DNA from: Sphingobium amiense
GTDB lineage: Bacteria > Pseudomonadota > Alphaproteobacteria > Sphingomonadales > Sphingomonadaceae
Length of the DNA stretch: 64,000 nucleotides
Assembly (NCBI RefSeq): GCF_003967075.1
Contig: NZ_AP018664.1
Span: 3,808,001 to 3,872,000 of the forward strand
Direction: 5' to 3'
The stretch's first letter is position 1. Each line of letters opens with the position of its first letter. A program made the translations under genes and the position numbers. Positions 43,747 to 53,617 of the stretch are shown here, one piece after another. The notes below the pieces were generated by a model. It was not told where the DNA came from, did no database searches, and saw only the letters and a program-made list of their open reading frames with translations.

Positions 43747-44652
43747 CTAGTGAGACCGCCCGAAATCGGGCTTCGCGTCGTCCTGCCCCTGCTCGATGAT
43801 CGACCGGCGGATCGCGCGGGTGCGGGTGAAGAGGTTGAACAGTGCGTCGCCGTCGTTCCACCGGATCGCGCGCTGGAGCGCCGACAGATCCTCCGAGAAA
43901 CGCTGGAGCATCTCCAGCACCGCGTCCTTGTTCGCCAGGAACACGTCGCGCCACATGGTCGGGTCCGACGCCGCGATCCGGGTGAAATCGCGGAAGCCGC
44001 CCGCCGAATATTTGATGACCTCGCTCTGCGTCACATTCTCAAGGTCGCTCGCCGTGCCGACGATGGTGTAGGCGATGAGGTGCGGCAGGTGGCTCGTCAC
44101 CGCGAGCACCAGATCATGATGCGCCGGTTCCATTGTCTCGACCTGCGCCCCCACGCGCCGCCACAGTTCGGCGACGCGCTCGACGGCGGCGGGGTCGGCG
44201 CCGGCGGGTGGCGTGACGATCGACCAGCGGCCCTTGAACAGGGTGGCGAACCCGGCCTCCGGTCCGCTATTCTCCGTGCCCGCCACCGGATGCGCGGGAA
44301 TGATCGTGCGGCCGGGGAGCGCCGCGTCGAGCTGCGCCAGCACGTCCGCCTTGCACGATCCCACATCGCTGATGATGCAGTCGGCGGGCAGGTCGTCGGC
44401 GATCTCCGCCGCCGCCGCGCCCATCGCGCGGACGGGCACGCACAGGATGACGAGGTCGGCGTCCGTCACCGCCGCGCCCGCCGTGTCGGTCACATCGTCG
44501 CAAAGGTCGATGCGCCGCGCCGTTTCCCGCACCGCGGGGTTCGCGTCATGGCCCGTGACGCGGACGGTCGGCATCTCCGCCCGGATGGCGCGGCAGAGTG
44601 ACGAGCCGATAAGGCCAAGGCCGATGACGGTGATGCGGGCGAAAGGCAGCAT
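43747..44652 (-). CDS. tyrC: Prephenate/arogenate dehydrogenase
   Basis: 301-residue NAD(P)-dependent dehydrogenase of tyrosine biosynthesis. Rossmann motif VIGLGLIGSS at residues 8-17; catalytic-region HPVAGTENSG near residue 120-129 and HHDLVLAVTSHLPH. Start at ATG 44652, five bases after the hisC stop, so it is cotranscribed. No ACT domain is present, so feedback by tyrosine through ACT is not expected. Its 3' end abuts the A+T-rich island, which raises the question whether the C-terminus was affected. Confidence 0.92.
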   Translation of the reverse strand: MLPFARITVIGLGLIGSSLCRAIRAEMPTVRVTGHDANPAVRETARRIDLCDDVTDTAGAAVTDADLVILCVPVRAMGAAAAEIADDLPADCIISDVGSCKADVLAQLDAALPGRTIIPAHPVAGTENSGPEAGFATLFKGRWSIVTPPAGADPAAVERVAELWRRVGAQVETMEPAHHDLVLAVTSHLPHLIAYTIVGTASDLENVTQSEVIKYSAGGFRDFTRIAASDPTMWRDVFLANKDAVLEMLQRFSEDLSALQRAIRWNDGDALFNLFTRTRAIRRSIIEQGQDDAKPDFGRSH

Positions 44653-44657
44653 CGCGA

Positions 44658-45755
44658 TCAGGCCGCTTCCGCCATGGCGCGCAGCTTCGCCGCGACCGCG
44701 CGCGTCTGCTCTTCGGTGCCGATGGTGATGCGCAGCCCGTTGGGCAGCCCCTGTCCCGGCAGCCAGCGTGTCGCATAGCCTTCGTCCCACAGCCCCTTCA
44801 TCGCCGCTTCTGCGGTCAGCCTGCCGTCGAACAGGATGAGGAGGAAGTTGGTCCGGCTCGGCACCGCGCGCAGGCCGTGGTTGGACAGGGCGGCGACCTC
44901 GCCCGCCAGCCACTCGCGCCACTGCGCATTGTGCGACCGGCTGCGTTCCACCCATGCCGTGTCGGCGATGGCGGCAATGGCGGCGGCCTGCCCGGCGGTC
45001 GTCACGTTGAAGGGCGCACGGATGCGGTGGAGAATGTCGATCACCTCCGCGCTGCCATATCCCCAGCCGATCCGTTCGGCGGCAAGGCCATAGATTTTCG
45101 AGAAGGTGCGCGTCACCAGCACATTGGCCGCGCTCTTCGCCAGCTCAAGGCCGCCGTCATCCTCGTCCGCGTCCAGATATTCGGCATAGGCCTGATCGAG
45201 GACGAAGAGGATGTCGGGACGCAGCCCTGCGTGCAGCCGCGCGATTTCGGCACGGGGCGTCATCGTGCCGGTAGGGTTGTTGGGATTGGCGAGGAACACG
45301 ACCTTCGTCCGATCCGTCACGCTGGCGAGCAGCGCATCGACATCGGTCGCATAGTCGCGGTCGGGCGCAACCACCGGCGTCGCGCCCACGCGCCGCGCCG
45401 CGATGTCGTAGACCGAAAAGCCGTAGCGGACATAGAGCACCTCGTCGCCCGGCCCGGCATAGGCGCTCGCGGCCAGATGCAGCAGTTCGTCCGACCCGGT
45501 GCCGTAGATGATCCGCTCGGGATCGAGGCCGTGATGCGCGCCGATCGCCTCGCGCAGTTTCGCGGCCGACGGGTCGGGATAGGTCGCCATGTCCGCCGTC
45601 GCCGCCAGAAAGGCCGCGCGCGCAGCCTCCCCGGTGCCGAGCGGGTTCTCATTGGCGGAAAGTTTGATGAGGGGGCGACCATCGTCGGCCGCCGACTTGC
45701 CCGGCACATAGGCGGAGATGCCGAGAATCCAGTCCTTGGGAAGCGGTTTTGTCAT
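44658..45755 (-). CDS. hisC: Histidinol-phosphate/aromatic aminotransferase
   Basis: 365-residue PLP-dependent class I/II aminotransferase. Schiff-base lysine K220 in [19 protein letters not shown] phosphate contacts in NPNNPTGT. Works on histidinol phosphate and, in this family, often aromatic or prephenate substrates; the neighbour tyrC fits aromatic biosynthesis. ATG 45755 is chosen where homology begins (MTKPLPKD). Confidence 0.9.
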   Translation of the reverse strand: MTKPLPKDWILGISAYVPGKSAADDGRPLIKLSANENPLGTGEAARAAFLAATADMATYPDPSAAKLREAIGAHHGLDPERIIYGTGSDELLHLAASAYAGPGDEVLYVRYGFSVYDIAARRVGATPVVAPDRDYATDVDALLASVTDRTKVVFLANPNNPTGTMTPRAEIARLHAGLRPDILFVLDQAYAEYLDADEDDGGLELAKSAANVLVTRTFSKIYGLAAERIGWGYGSAEVIDILHRIRAPFNVTTAGQAAAIAAIADTAWVERSRSHNAQWREWLAGEVAALSNHGLRAVPSRTNFLLILFDGRLTAEAAMKGLWDEGYATRWLPGQGLPNGLRITIGTEEQTRAVAAKLRAMAEAA

Positions 45756-45814
45756 GGGGCCGGGCTTTAGCGGCTGGACGCAAAAAGGCAAAGCCCGCAC
45801 CTGCGGCGCTGGGG

Positions 45815-46114
45815 CTAGAGCGGGCGCGACGCCCCGACCTCATACATCCGCAGCTTGCGGTCGCCGATCCCGAGCTGCGCTCCGGCGGCGCGCCATTCGG
45901 CGAGGTGAGCGGTGGCGACATGCCGGTCGAACGCCGTCTGGTCCGACCATAATTCCTGGACATGGATAAGGCCCGGCTCGATCACATCTTCGGCATAATT
46001 ATATTCGATGCAGCCATCCTCCGCGAGGCTGGCCTCGACCATCTTCTTCATGAACGGACGGGCCGCCTCCAGATTGGCGGCGGGCAGGCGGATGGTTCCC
46101 ACGATCAGCAGCAT
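45815..46114 (-). CDS. ABM-domain putative quinol monooxygenase
   Basis: 99-residue antibiotic-biosynthesis-monooxygenase (dimeric ferredoxin-like) fold protein, with LIVGTIRL at the N-terminus, [12 protein letters not shown] and [18 protein letters not shown] typical of YgiN-like members. Small ligand or quinone oxidation is usual for the family; substrate unknown. ATG 46114 is the start that fits the family. Confidence 0.85.
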   Translation of the reverse strand: MLLIVGTIRLPAANLEAARPFMKKMVEASLAEDGCIEYNYAEDVIEPGLIHVQELWSDQTAFDRHVATAHLAEWRAAGAQLGIGDRKLRMYEVGASRPL

Positions 46115-46160
46115 GGTCGGCAGCCTATCGCGCGGGCGCCTGCTTGGGAAGCCCGCTTCC

Positions 46161-47108
46161 TCAGACGACCGGCGTCGGGAGCGGCTTTCCGGCGAAATGC
46201 GCGTCGAGATTGGCCAGCACCATGTCCGCCATCGCGCGGCGGCTGTGCCGTGTGGCGCTGCCCTGATGGGGTTGCAGCACGACATGCTCCATCGTCAGCA
46301 GTGCCTGCGGCACATGCGGTTCGTTGACGAACACGTCGAGGCCCGCGCCCGCGATGCGCCGCTCCGCCAGCGCTGCGACCAGCGCATCCTCGTCGATCAC
46401 GCGGCCCCGGCTGATGTTGACGATGACGCCGTCCGGTCCCAGCGCGTCGAGCATCTCCGCGTCGACCAGGCTCGCCGCTTCCGGTCCGCCCGAAGTCGCG
46501 ACCATGATGACATCGCACGCCCGCGCGAAGGCGATACGGTCGGCGACGTAGCGATAGGGCGCGTCCGCCACTTCCCGCCGGTTGTGGTAGAGGATTTCGC
46601 CCGCCGCCTCCAGCCGCGCGGCGATCGCGCGACCGATGCGGCCAAGGCCCAATATGCCGATCCGCGATCCCGTCACCCGGCCCGCCAGCGCCGGTATGCT
46701 GCCCCGCGCCCAGTCGCCCCGCCGCACCAGTGCGTCATTGGCGACCATGTTGCGCACCGTGGCGTAGAGCAGGCCCACGGCAAGGTCGGCGGTGTCGTCG
46801 GTCAGCACGTCTGGCGTGTTGGTGACTCGGATGCCCTTCGCACGGGCATGGCCGATGTCCACCTTGTCGTAGCCGACAGAGAACATCGCGATGAGTTCCA
46901 GCCTGGGCAGCGCGTCCATGATGGCGGCGGGCGCGCCCACCAGCCCGAAACTCACCAGCGCCCGCGCCTGCCGCACGGCATCGGGCAGCGCGGACGGATC
47001 GCTGTCCGGATCGACCGCATGAACGGTGAAGCGCCGCGCCAGCTCCTCGTTCAGATAGGGGTGCAGGGAGCCATAGGCGACGATGCTGGGACGGTCGGAT
47101 TCGATCAT
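46161..47108 (-). CDS. D-isomer-specific 2-hydroxyacid dehydrogenase
   Basis: 315-residue NAD(P)-dependent dehydrogenase. Nucleotide motif GILGLGRIG, active-site histidine in LQPHQGSATRHS, and the arginine in NISRGRVIDEDALV; glyoxylate/hydroxypyruvate reductase-like. Starts at 47108 with no strong ribosome site. Divergent from metX. Physiological acid not deducible. Confidence 0.9.
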   Translation of the reverse strand: MIESDRPSIVAYGSLHPYLNEELARRFTVHAVDPDSDPSALPDAVRQARALVSFGLVGAPAAIMDALPRLELIAMFSVGYDKVDIGHARAKGIRVTNTPDVLTDDTADLAVGLLYATVRNMVANDALVRRGDWARGSIPALAGRVTGSRIGILGLGRIGRAIAARLEAAGEILYHNRREVADAPYRYVADRIAFARACDVIMVATSGGPEAASLVDAEMLDALGPDGVIVNISRGRVIDEDALVAALAERRIAGAGLDVFVNEPHVPQALLTMEHVVLQPHQGSATRHSRRAMADMVLANLDAHFAGKPLPTPVV

Positions 47109-47150
47109 GCCGACCCCCTAGGGCCATTCTCTTCAGGGCACCAGATCGGC

Positions 47151-47174
47151 GGCCAGATTGATTGGCCAGATTGA
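47151..47174. repeat. Tandem GGCCAGATTGATT repeat before metX
   Basis: GGCCAGATTGA occurs at 47151-47161 and 47164-47174. The first also forms GGCCA-n7-TGGCC with the next, an inverted repeat of 5-bp arms. It lies 35 to 58 bases before metX, in the divergent gap. Possibly an operator; not a recognised SAM riboswitch. Confidence 0.4.
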
Positions 47175-47208
47175 CAGCGAAGCGCGCCGGTCCTAGCCCC
47201 GCGCCATC

Positions 47209-48345
47209 ATGGCGAGCCTCCCTTTCAGCGACGACAGCCGTTTCGGCCTGCGCCGGCAGGCGCGCCTGCCCGGACCGCTCGCCCTGTCGAGCGGCGCGAG
47301 CCTCGGCCCCGTCGATATCGCCTATGAAACCTATGGGCAGATGAACGCGGACCGGTCCAACGTCATCCTCATCTGCCATGCGCTGACCGGCGACCAATAT
47401 GTCGCGTCCGACCATCCGGTAACAGGCAAGCCCGGCTGGTGGTGGCGCATGGTGGGCGAGGGGAAGCCCGTCGATCCGGCGCGCCACTTCATTGTCTGCT
47501 CCAACGTCATCGGCAGTTGCATGGGATCGTCCGGTCCGGCGAGCCTCGATCCCGCGACCGGCGAACCCTTTGCCATGCGCTTTCCGGTGCTGACCATCGC
47601 CGACATGGTGCGGGCGCAGGCGGCTCTGCTCGACCATCTGGGCGTCGACCGGCTGGCGGCGGTGATCGGCGGGTCCATGGGCGGAATGCAGGCGCTGACC
47701 TGGCCGACGCTCTTCCCCGACCGGGTGGAGCGCTGCGTCGTGATCGCCTCGACCGCGCGGCACAGCGCGCAGAACATCGCCTTCCACGAAGTCGGGCGGC
47801 AGGCGATCATGGCCGATCCCAACTGGCGCGGCGGCGATTATTATGCCGACGGGCAACCGCCGGTCGCGGGCCTCGCCGTCGCGCGCATGGCGGCGCACAT
47901 CACCTATCTGTCCGAAGCGGGCCTCACCGAGAAATTCGGGCGGCGCCTTCAGGCGCGCGATGCCAAGACTTTCGGCTTCGACGCCGATTTTCAGGTGGAA
48001 AGCTATCTGCGCCATCAGGGGTTGAGCTTCACCGACCGGTTCGACGCCAATTCCTATCTCTATATCACCCGCGCGATGGACTATTACGACATTGCCGAGG
48101 ATCATGGCGGCGGCCTCGCAAAGGCCTTCGCAGGCACGAAAGCGCGCTTCTGCCTCGTCAGCTTCGATACCGACTGGCTCTATCCCACCGCCGAATCGCG
48201 GATCATCGTCCATGCGCTCAACGCCAGCGGCGCGCAGGCGAGCTTCGTCGAGCTTTCCAGCCCGTTCGGCCACGACGCCTTCCTGCTGGAAAGCCCGGAG
48301 CTGAACCGCGTCGTCGACGGCTTCCTGCGCGGCGGTCGCGCATGA
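47209..48345 (+). CDS. metX: Homoserine O-acetyltransferase
   Basis: 378-residue alpha/beta-hydrolase-fold enzyme converting homoserine to O-acetyl- (or O-succinyl-) homoserine for methionine synthesis. Nucleophile S156 in [10 protein letters not shown]; catalytic aspartate in [10 protein letters not shown], histidine in FGHDAFL. Overlaps metW by 4 bases. Confidence 0.95.
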   Translation: MASLPFSDDSRFGLRRQARLPGPLALSSGASLGPVDIAYETYGQMNADRSNVILICHALTGDQYVASDHPVTGKPGWWWRMVGEGKPVDPARHFIVCSNVIGSCMGSSGPASLDPATGEPFAMRFPVLTIADMVRAQAALLDHLGVDRLAAVIGGSMGGMQALTWPTLFPDRVERCVVIASTARHSAQNIAFHEVGRQAIMADPNWRGGDYYADGQPPVAGLAVARMAAHITYLSEAGLTEKFGRRLQARDAKTFGFDADFQVESYLRHQGLSFTDRFDANSYLYITRAMDYYDIAEDHGGGLAKAFAGTKARFCLVSFDTDWLYPTAESRIIVHALNASGAQASFVELSSPFGHDAFLLESPELNRVVDGFLRGGRA

Positions 48346-48935
48346 GCGGCACGCTGCGCCCCGACCTCGCCCTGATCGCCCGCACCGTGCGGCCGGGCGC
48401 GCGGGTGCTCGACGTGGGGTGCGGCGACGGCGCGCTGATGGCGGCGCTGCGCGACAATGCGAATGCCGATGCGCGCGGACTGGAGATCGACGGCTCGAAC
48501 GTCGCCGCCGCCGTCGCGCGCGGGCTGTCGGTGGTGCAGGGGGATGCCGACACCGACCTTGGCTATTATCCTGACGCCAGCTTCGACTATGCGATCCTGA
48601 GCCAGACGCTCCAGACGACGCGGCGGCCCGATCTGGTGGTCGAGGAACTGCTGCGCATCGGCGCGCAGGCGTTCGTGTCCTTCCCCAATTTCGCGCACTG
48701 GCGCGGGCGGCTGTCGCTGATGTGGGGGGGGCGGATGCCGGTGACGCGGCTGCTGCCCGACACCTGGTATGACACGCTCAACATCCATCATGTGACAGTA
48801 GACGATTTCCGCGCGCTGGTGAAGGAGCGGGGCTGGCATATCGACGGGCAGTGGTTCCTGAAGGGCGACCGCGAAACGACCCACGCCAACGCCAATCTGT
48901 TCGCCGAACATGCGGTGTTCCTGCTGCGGAAATAG
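48342..48935 (+). CDS. metW: Methionine biosynthesis protein MetW
   Basis: 197-residue SAM-methyltransferase-fold protein that cooperates with MetX in O-acylhomoserine formation. SAM motif [11 protein letters not shown] near residue 24; family-typical [12 protein letters not shown] and TWYDTPN-like [10 protein letters not shown]. Starts in ATGA overlap with metX, the common metXW pair. Confidence 0.93.
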   Translation: MSGTLRPDLALIARTVRPGARVLDVGCGDGALMAALRDNANADARGLEIDGSNVAAAVARGLSVVQGDADTDLGYYPDASFDYAILSQTLQTTRRPDLVVEELLRIGAQAFVSFPNFAHWRGRLSLMWGGRMPVTRLLPDTWYDTLNIHHVTVDDFRALVKERGWHIDGQWFLKGDRETTHANANLFAEHAVFLLRK

Positions 48936-48938
48936 GCG

Positions 48939-50345
48939 TCAGGCGAGCGCCTTCACCCGCGCCCCGATCATCCGCAGTTCCTGGACGAAGCGCGCCCGCT
49001 CTTCGGCCCGCTTGGCCTCGTCGGGCAGGCGGAGGAGGTAGCTCGGGTGCACCGTCACCCACCCTTCCGCTCCGCTCTCCAGCCCGATGGCGGAGCCGCG
49101 CGTCCGGCTGATCGTCACCGCCTTGCCCAGCATCGCGCGCGCCGCCGACGCGCCCAGCGCGACGATGACGCGGGGCCGGATCAGGTCGATTTCCTGCCCC
49201 AGCCACCAGCGGCACGCCTGAATCTCGCCAGCATCCGGCGACTGGTGCAGCCGCCGCTTGCCCTGCCGCACGAATTTGAAATGCTTGACCGCGTTGGTGA
49301 CATAGGCGCGCGAGCGATCGACGCCCGCCTCCGCCAGTGCTGCGTCGAACAACTGCCCGGCGGGACCGACGAAGGGACGCCCGGCAACGTCCTCCTGATC
49401 GCCCGGCTGCTCGCCGATGAAGAACAGGGCCGCGTCGAGCGGCCCTTCGCCGAACACGGTCTGCGTCGCATCCCGGTAGAGCGGGCAGCGCGTGCACGCC
49501 ATCGCCTCGTCACGGATGGCCGCCCAGACGGTCGCGGCGTTGCCCTGCCGCTTCTGCGGCTTTTCGGGCAGCGGCGCAGTCGCGATCATGGCGGCCTCGC
49601 GCGCCTGCGCTCCGGCGATCAGGTCGGGGATGAGCGCGGCTTCGGGCAGGTTGCGCCAGTATTTCTTGGGCATTTCGGACAGCATCGCGCCAGTCTTGAG
49701 CCGGGCCGGGTTGAAGATCGCGGCATAATAGCCTTTCCACAAAGCCTCGACCGCGTCGCCATCCGGCGCATCGGCGCGGGTGGCGCCCGGCCCCTGTGAC
49801 AACGTCTCGCCATCCCAGTGGATGCTGATCTCCGGCGTCAGGATCGACCAGCGCATCGTCGCGAACCGCCGCACGAAGAATCCCGCATTGGCGCGGACGA
49901 TATGATGCTCCGGCTCGAACCAGGCGACGAAGCGCGACTCCTCGCCGTCCTCCACCTCGCGGAACCGCACGAAGGCGCGCATCTTGTGGATGTCGCGCCG
50001 CACAGCCTTCGCCAGCCCATCGACGCGGCGCAGCAGCGGATCTGCCTTGTCCTCCATCGCGCCCGGCCGGTCCCGTACCCGCACCAGCAGGGCGTAAAGC
50101 AGACCGAACCGCTCATCCTCGCGATGCAATATCGCCTTTTCGGCCAGTTCCACGAAGCTGCGCGGCACGGAGAAAGCGGATCGCAGCGGCTCGGGCGGCA
50201 GAGGATCGCCCCCGAACAGGTCGCCCGGCGCATCCCCGACGCTCCATGTCACATCGGCGGCTTCCACCCCTGCCGTCGCCAGCCGCCGCGCCGCTGCCCG
50301 CCAGCCGTCGAAATCGTCAGGGGCGGGCAGGGCGACGCGATACAT
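48939..50345 (-). CDS. DUF4130-UdgX fusion, uracil-DNA glycosylase family
   Basis: 468 residues from ATG 50345. Residues about 1-240 are a DUF4130 domain of unknown role; about 275-468 is a family-4-like uracil-DNA glycosylase of the UdgX type. Motif A GEQPGDQED at 311-319; the UdgX loop KRRLH at 363-367, whose histidine in UdgX attacks uracil-DNA and stays covalently bound. Fe-S candidates are C284, C287 and C378, plus H355 (NAVKHFKF) where other members have a cysteine. Same-strand neighbour of the radical SAM gene at 51309, its usual partner. Confidence 0.9.
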   Translation of the reverse strand: MYRVALPAPDDFDGWRAAARRLATAGVEAADVTWSVGDAPGDLFGGDPLPPEPLRSAFSVPRSFVELAEKAILHREDERFGLLYALLVRVRDRPGAMEDKADPLLRRVDGLAKAVRRDIHKMRAFVRFREVEDGEESRFVAWFEPEHHIVRANAGFFVRRFATMRWSILTPEISIHWDGETLSQGPGATRADAPDGDAVEALWKGYYAAIFNPARLKTGAMLSEMPKKYWRNLPEAALIPDLIAGAQAREAAMIATAPLPEKPQKRQGNAATVWAAIRDEAMACTRCPLYRDATQTVFGEGPLDAALFFIGEQPGDQEDVAGRPFVGPAGQLFDAALAEAGVDRSRAYVTNAVKHFKFVRQGKRRLHQSPDAGEIQACRWWLGQEIDLIRPRVIVALGASAARAMLGKAVTISRTRGSAIGLESGAEGWVTVHPSYLLRLPDEAKRAEERARFVQELRMIGARVKALA

Positions 50346-50372
50346 CGGCTTTCGAGGCACAGCGGGTAGGGG

Positions 50373-50837
50373 TCAATCCTCTGCCTGCGCCCGCTCCAGT
50401 TCGGCAGGCTTGCGCTCGGCGAACTTCTCGCCCAGCGCCTTTTCCTCCTTGTCGGACAGATCCTTCGCGGCGTCCGGGAACATCTCCTCTTCCTCCTCCT
50501 CGATATGGTGGAGGTAGCGCTTCTTGAGCTGGGCGAAGGTTTCGCGCCATTTCTTGCCGTTGAACGCCTGCTTTTCCATCTCCTCCAGATAATCCTCGAT
50601 CTCCTTATGCTCGGACACGCTGTGCTGGGCGTCCTCGCGCAGGTCGGGGCGGGCGAGCATGGTGGCGTAGAGGGTTTCCTCCTCGGCGGCGGCGTGCGCC
50701 TTCACCTCGACCCTGAACTGGTCGAACAGCTTTTCCAGCCGGTCGTTGTCATCCTTCGCCTCGTCCATCTTGGCGAAAAGCTGACGGTGGCTGTCATGAT
50801 CCTGTTTCAGGCGGTCGAAAATACTGGCTTTGGCCAT
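50373..50837 (-). CDS. Hemerythrin-domain protein
   Basis: 154-residue hemerythrin-like four-helix protein. Histidine/carboxylate sites are visible in QDHDSHRQLF, HAAAEEETLY, SEHKEIEDYL and YLHHIEEEEEEMFP. Such proteins bind O2, NO or act in redox sensing. AGAGGAGAAG precedes ATG 50837. Lies between the UdgX and small-membrane-protein genes. Confidence 0.9.
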   Translation of the reverse strand: MAKASIFDRLKQDHDSHRQLFAKMDEAKDDNDRLEKLFDQFRVEVKAHAAAEEETLYATMLARPDLREDAQHSVSEHKEIEDYLEEMEKQAFNGKKWRETFAQLKKRYLHHIEEEEEEMFPDAAKDLSDKEEKALGEKFAERKPAELERAQAED

Positions 50838-50896
50838 GGGGCTTCTCCTCTGGGATTTGCAGGGGAGAACGACAGGCGCGGCTTTTGGGTCCGGCG

Positions 50897-51247
50897 CTAC
50901 CCGAAGAGGAAGCGATAGATGATCGCGACGGGTATCCATAGCAGCGCGCCCACGATGCTCGCCGTCCAGAGCTGCGCGACGTCGCGGCGGAAGCGCAGGG
51001 CGAGGCCGCCCTGCGACAGGCCACCCTGTTCCAGCATCTGCCAGCGATGCTCCAGCGCGCGGGCCGCCAGCGCATAGCCGCCGATGGCGACGATGATGCC
51101 CAGATGCAGGACCAGCGATCCGCCCATTTTCGCGACGATGCCGATCTGTAACAGGCAGAATGCGACCAGCGCGAACGCCAGATGCGTGCTGATCCGTTTG
51201 GCGAAGCTTTTGCGCGACGTCGCGCGACTGCCGAGTGCGGTCGCCAA
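50897..51247 (-). CDS. Small two-to-three-TM membrane protein
   Basis: 116 residues; no family recognised. Two hydrophobic segments near residues 25-60 (FALVAFCLLQIGIVA, LVLHLGIIVAIGGYALAARA) and one near 95-114. TTG 51247 is preceded by GAGAGGAG at seven bases; longer open frame to 51286 lacks a site. It lies in the UdgX/radical SAM neighbourhood, likely cotranscribed. Confidence 0.6.
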   Translation of the reverse strand: MATALGSRATSRKSFAKRISTHLAFALVAFCLLQIGIVAKMGGSLVLHLGIIVAIGGYALAARALEHRWQMLEQGGLSQGGLALRFRRDVAQLWTASIVGALLWIPVAIIYRFLFG

Positions 51248-51308
51248 GACCCATCTCCTCTCAAGACCCAGACCGGAGAATTTCACGAGTCGGCACGGCG
51301 ATCAACCC

Positions 51309-52553
51309 TTATGTGAAGAGGTCGAGCTGTTTCGCCGGCGGGACCAGACGGGTGCGCAGGTCGGCCCGGTCGGTCAGCGCCACCGGCCGCCAGTCCGCCG
51401 CGATCAGGAACGGGCGCAGCTTCCGGATCGAAGTGGTGAGCCGCGCCACATCGTCGAGCCGCAGGCGGCGGTGGCGGCGGCTCATCAGGATGCGATCCAC
51501 TGCTTTGACGCCCAGCCCCGGCACCCGGAGCAGCGCCTCGCGCGGCGCGCGGTTGACGTCGACCGGAAAGGCAGCGCGATGGTTGAGCGCCCAGGCGAGC
51601 TTGGGGTCGATGTCGAGCGGCAGGCAGCCGGTCGCTTCGTCCGTCGCCGCCGCGATCTCGGTCGCGTCATAGCCGTAGAAGCGGATCATCCAGTCGGACT
51701 GGTAAAGCCGGTGCTCGCGCATCAGCGGCGGGCGCTTCAGCGGCAGCACGGCGCTCGGCGAAGGGATGGGCGAAAAGGCGCTGTAATAGACGCGGCGCAG
51801 CTTGTGCCGGTCGTATAGATTGCTCGCCCGCGCGATGATGGCGCGGTCGTCGGCGGCGTCGGCGCCCACGATCATCTGCGTGGACTGGCCGGCGGGGGCG
51901 AATTTGGGCGCGTGCCGATATTTGCGCTTCGCGTCGCGCTTGTCCTCGATTTCGTCCTTGAGCTGGCCCATCGCCCCTTCGATCCGCCCGCCATCCTTTT
52001 CCGGCGCGAGCCGCTTCAGCCCCGTTTCGGTCGGCAGTTCGACATTGATCGAGAGGCGGTCGGCATACAGCCCGGCAAGGGTGAGCAGTTCGGGGTCGGC
52101 GTCGGGTATTGTCTTGAGGTGAATATAGCCGCGAAAATCATGATCCTCGCGCAGCGACCGCGCGACCTCGACCAGTTGCTCCATCGTGTAATCGGACGAA
52201 CGGATGATGCCCGAGGAAAGGAACAGCCCCTCGATATAGTTGCGGCGGTAGAAGCTGAGCGTCAGATCGACGACTTCCTGCGCGGTGAAGCGCGCGCGGC
52301 GCACGTCGCTCGACCGGCGGTTGATGCAATAATGACAGTCGAAGATGCAGCTATTGGTCAGCAGGATCTTGAGCAGCGAGATGCACCGGCCATCGGGCGC
52401 ATAGGCGTGGCAGATGCCCATGCCTTCGGTCGATCCGATCCCCTTGCCGCCCCGGCTGTCGCGCTTCGCCGTCCCCGACGATGCGCAGGAGGCATCATAT
52501 TTCGCCGCGTCGGCGAGGATTTCCAGTTTCTGCCGGGTGGAAATCTGCGCCAT
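51309..52553 (-). CDS. Putative DNA modification/repair radical SAM protein
   Basis: 414-residue radical SAM enzyme with [4Fe-4S] cysteines C69-x3-C73-x2-C76 (SCIFDCHYC), a SAM-binding TIM-barrel-like core, and a C-terminal helix-hairpin-helix DNA-contact motif (VNRAPREALLRVPGLGVK). The family is a known companion of the UdgX-DUF4130 proteins; reaction unknown. ATG 52553 chosen; a further ATG at 52628 adds a non-homologous leader. Confidence 0.88.
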   Translation of the reverse strand: MAQISTRQKLEILADAAKYDASCASSGTAKRDSRGGKGIGSTEGMGICHAYAPDGRCISLLKILLTNSCIFDCHYCINRRSSDVRRARFTAQEVVDLTLSFYRRNYIEGLFLSSGIIRSSDYTMEQLVEVARSLREDHDFRGYIHLKTIPDADPELLTLAGLYADRLSINVELPTETGLKRLAPEKDGGRIEGAMGQLKDEIEDKRDAKRKYRHAPKFAPAGQSTQMIVGADAADDRAIIARASNLYDRHKLRRVYYSAFSPIPSPSAVLPLKRPPLMREHRLYQSDWMIRFYGYDATEIAAATDEATGCLPLDIDPKLAWALNHRAAFPVDVNRAPREALLRVPGLGVKAVDRILMSRRHRRLRLDDVARLTTSIRKLRPFLIAADWRPVALTDRADLRTRLVPPAKQLDLFT

Positions 52554-52631
52554 CTGTTCACGATAGGTTCGCGCGCTCCCCCTGTCCACAATCTCGATCA
52601 AGATTGCCCCTGAGGACAGGGGGGGCAATAG

Positions 52632-53390
52632 CTAATCCCGCCAGCTCGGGTCGATCCGGTCGATGGTCCGCACCATTGCCTGAAAGTCGGGCACACCCGG
52701 CCCCGTCGGCAACTGCACGCCGGAAAGGTCGCGCTGGTGCACGGCGATCACTTCGGGCGGGATGTTCATCGGCGTTCCCGCCGCGCCGGCCGCCACCTGA
52801 ATCTCGCAGGCGCGCTGGAGCAGCCAGTGCCTCAGGAACGCTTCGGGCAGGCTTTCCGCCATCACCAGCGTGCCATGATTGCGCAGCAGCATCACGCGCT
52901 TCGTGCCCAGATTGGCGATCAGCCGCTCGCCTTCCTCCGGGCGGATTGTCACGCCCTCGAAATCATGATGCGCGATCTGGCCGGTGAAGGCGGCGGCGTA
53001 GAAGCTGATCGGGCGCAGCCCTTCGGCGCAGCTGCTGACCGCCATGCCCGCCGTCGTATGCGTATGGATGATGCAATGCGCGTCGGGCAGGTGGCGGTGG
53101 AACACGCTGTGCTGGGTGAAGCCTGCGCGGTTGACCGGATAGGGGCTGCCATCCAGCACATGACCGTCAATGTCGATCTTGACGAGGTTCGACGCCTTCA
53201 CCTCGGCATAGGTGAGGCCGAACGGATTGATGAGGAAGGCATGGTCTTCCCCCGGCACCCGCAGCGTGATGTGATTATAGATGAGTTCCGACCAGCCCAT
53301 ATGGTCGAATATGCGGTAGCAGGCGGCGAGCTGCTGGCGCGCTTCCCATTCGGCGGCGGACATTTCCGATTGTCTGGCGGCGGTGGCCAT
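52632..53390 (-). CDS. Class II aldolase/adducin-family protein
   Basis: 252-residue zinc-dependent class II aldolase fold, of the fuculose-1-phosphate aldolase/adducin group. Metal histidines in IIHTHTTAGM and LRNHGTLVM. No phosphate-site detail lets me name the substrate. It lies just upstream of the radical SAM gene (79 bases), on the same strand. Confidence 0.88.
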   Translation of the reverse strand: MATAARQSEMSAAEWEARQQLAACYRIFDHMGWSELIYNHITLRVPGEDHAFLINPFGLTYAEVKASNLVKIDIDGHVLDGSPYPVNRAGFTQHSVFHRHLPDAHCIIHTHTTAGMAVSSCAEGLRPISFYAAAFTGQIAHHDFEGVTIRPEEGERLIANLGTKRVMLLRNHGTLVMAESLPEAFLRHWLLQRACEIQVAAGAAGTPMNIPPEVIAVHQRDLSGVQLPTGPGVPDFQAMVRTIDRIDPSWRD

Positions 53391-53617
53391 GGCGATCCTT
53401 CTCCATCTTTTCTATGCCGCCACTTTGCCACAGTCGCCGGGAAAGTCGAGATTTCCGCCACGGGGCTTGAATTTGCGGGGGACCGCTGGTAGGGCGCGCC
53501 GCACATGGCGCAGGGTGACCTGCGACGACTCACTGGCTTTGCTATTCGGGCGGCCCGTCGGGAAGGACAGACAAGTCCCGGCGAACCGTCCGTTTTCGAT
53601 TGGAGATTGACGGACTT

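Noticed and set aside
43611..43799. Complete 62-residue protein beside the immunity gene
   Set aside because: The last third is antisense to conserved tyrC sequence, so the natural product is more likely a truncated toxin tip than a full small protein.
47109..47208. SAM riboswitch upstream of metX
   Set aside because: No fit to the SAM-II stems or loops by eye.
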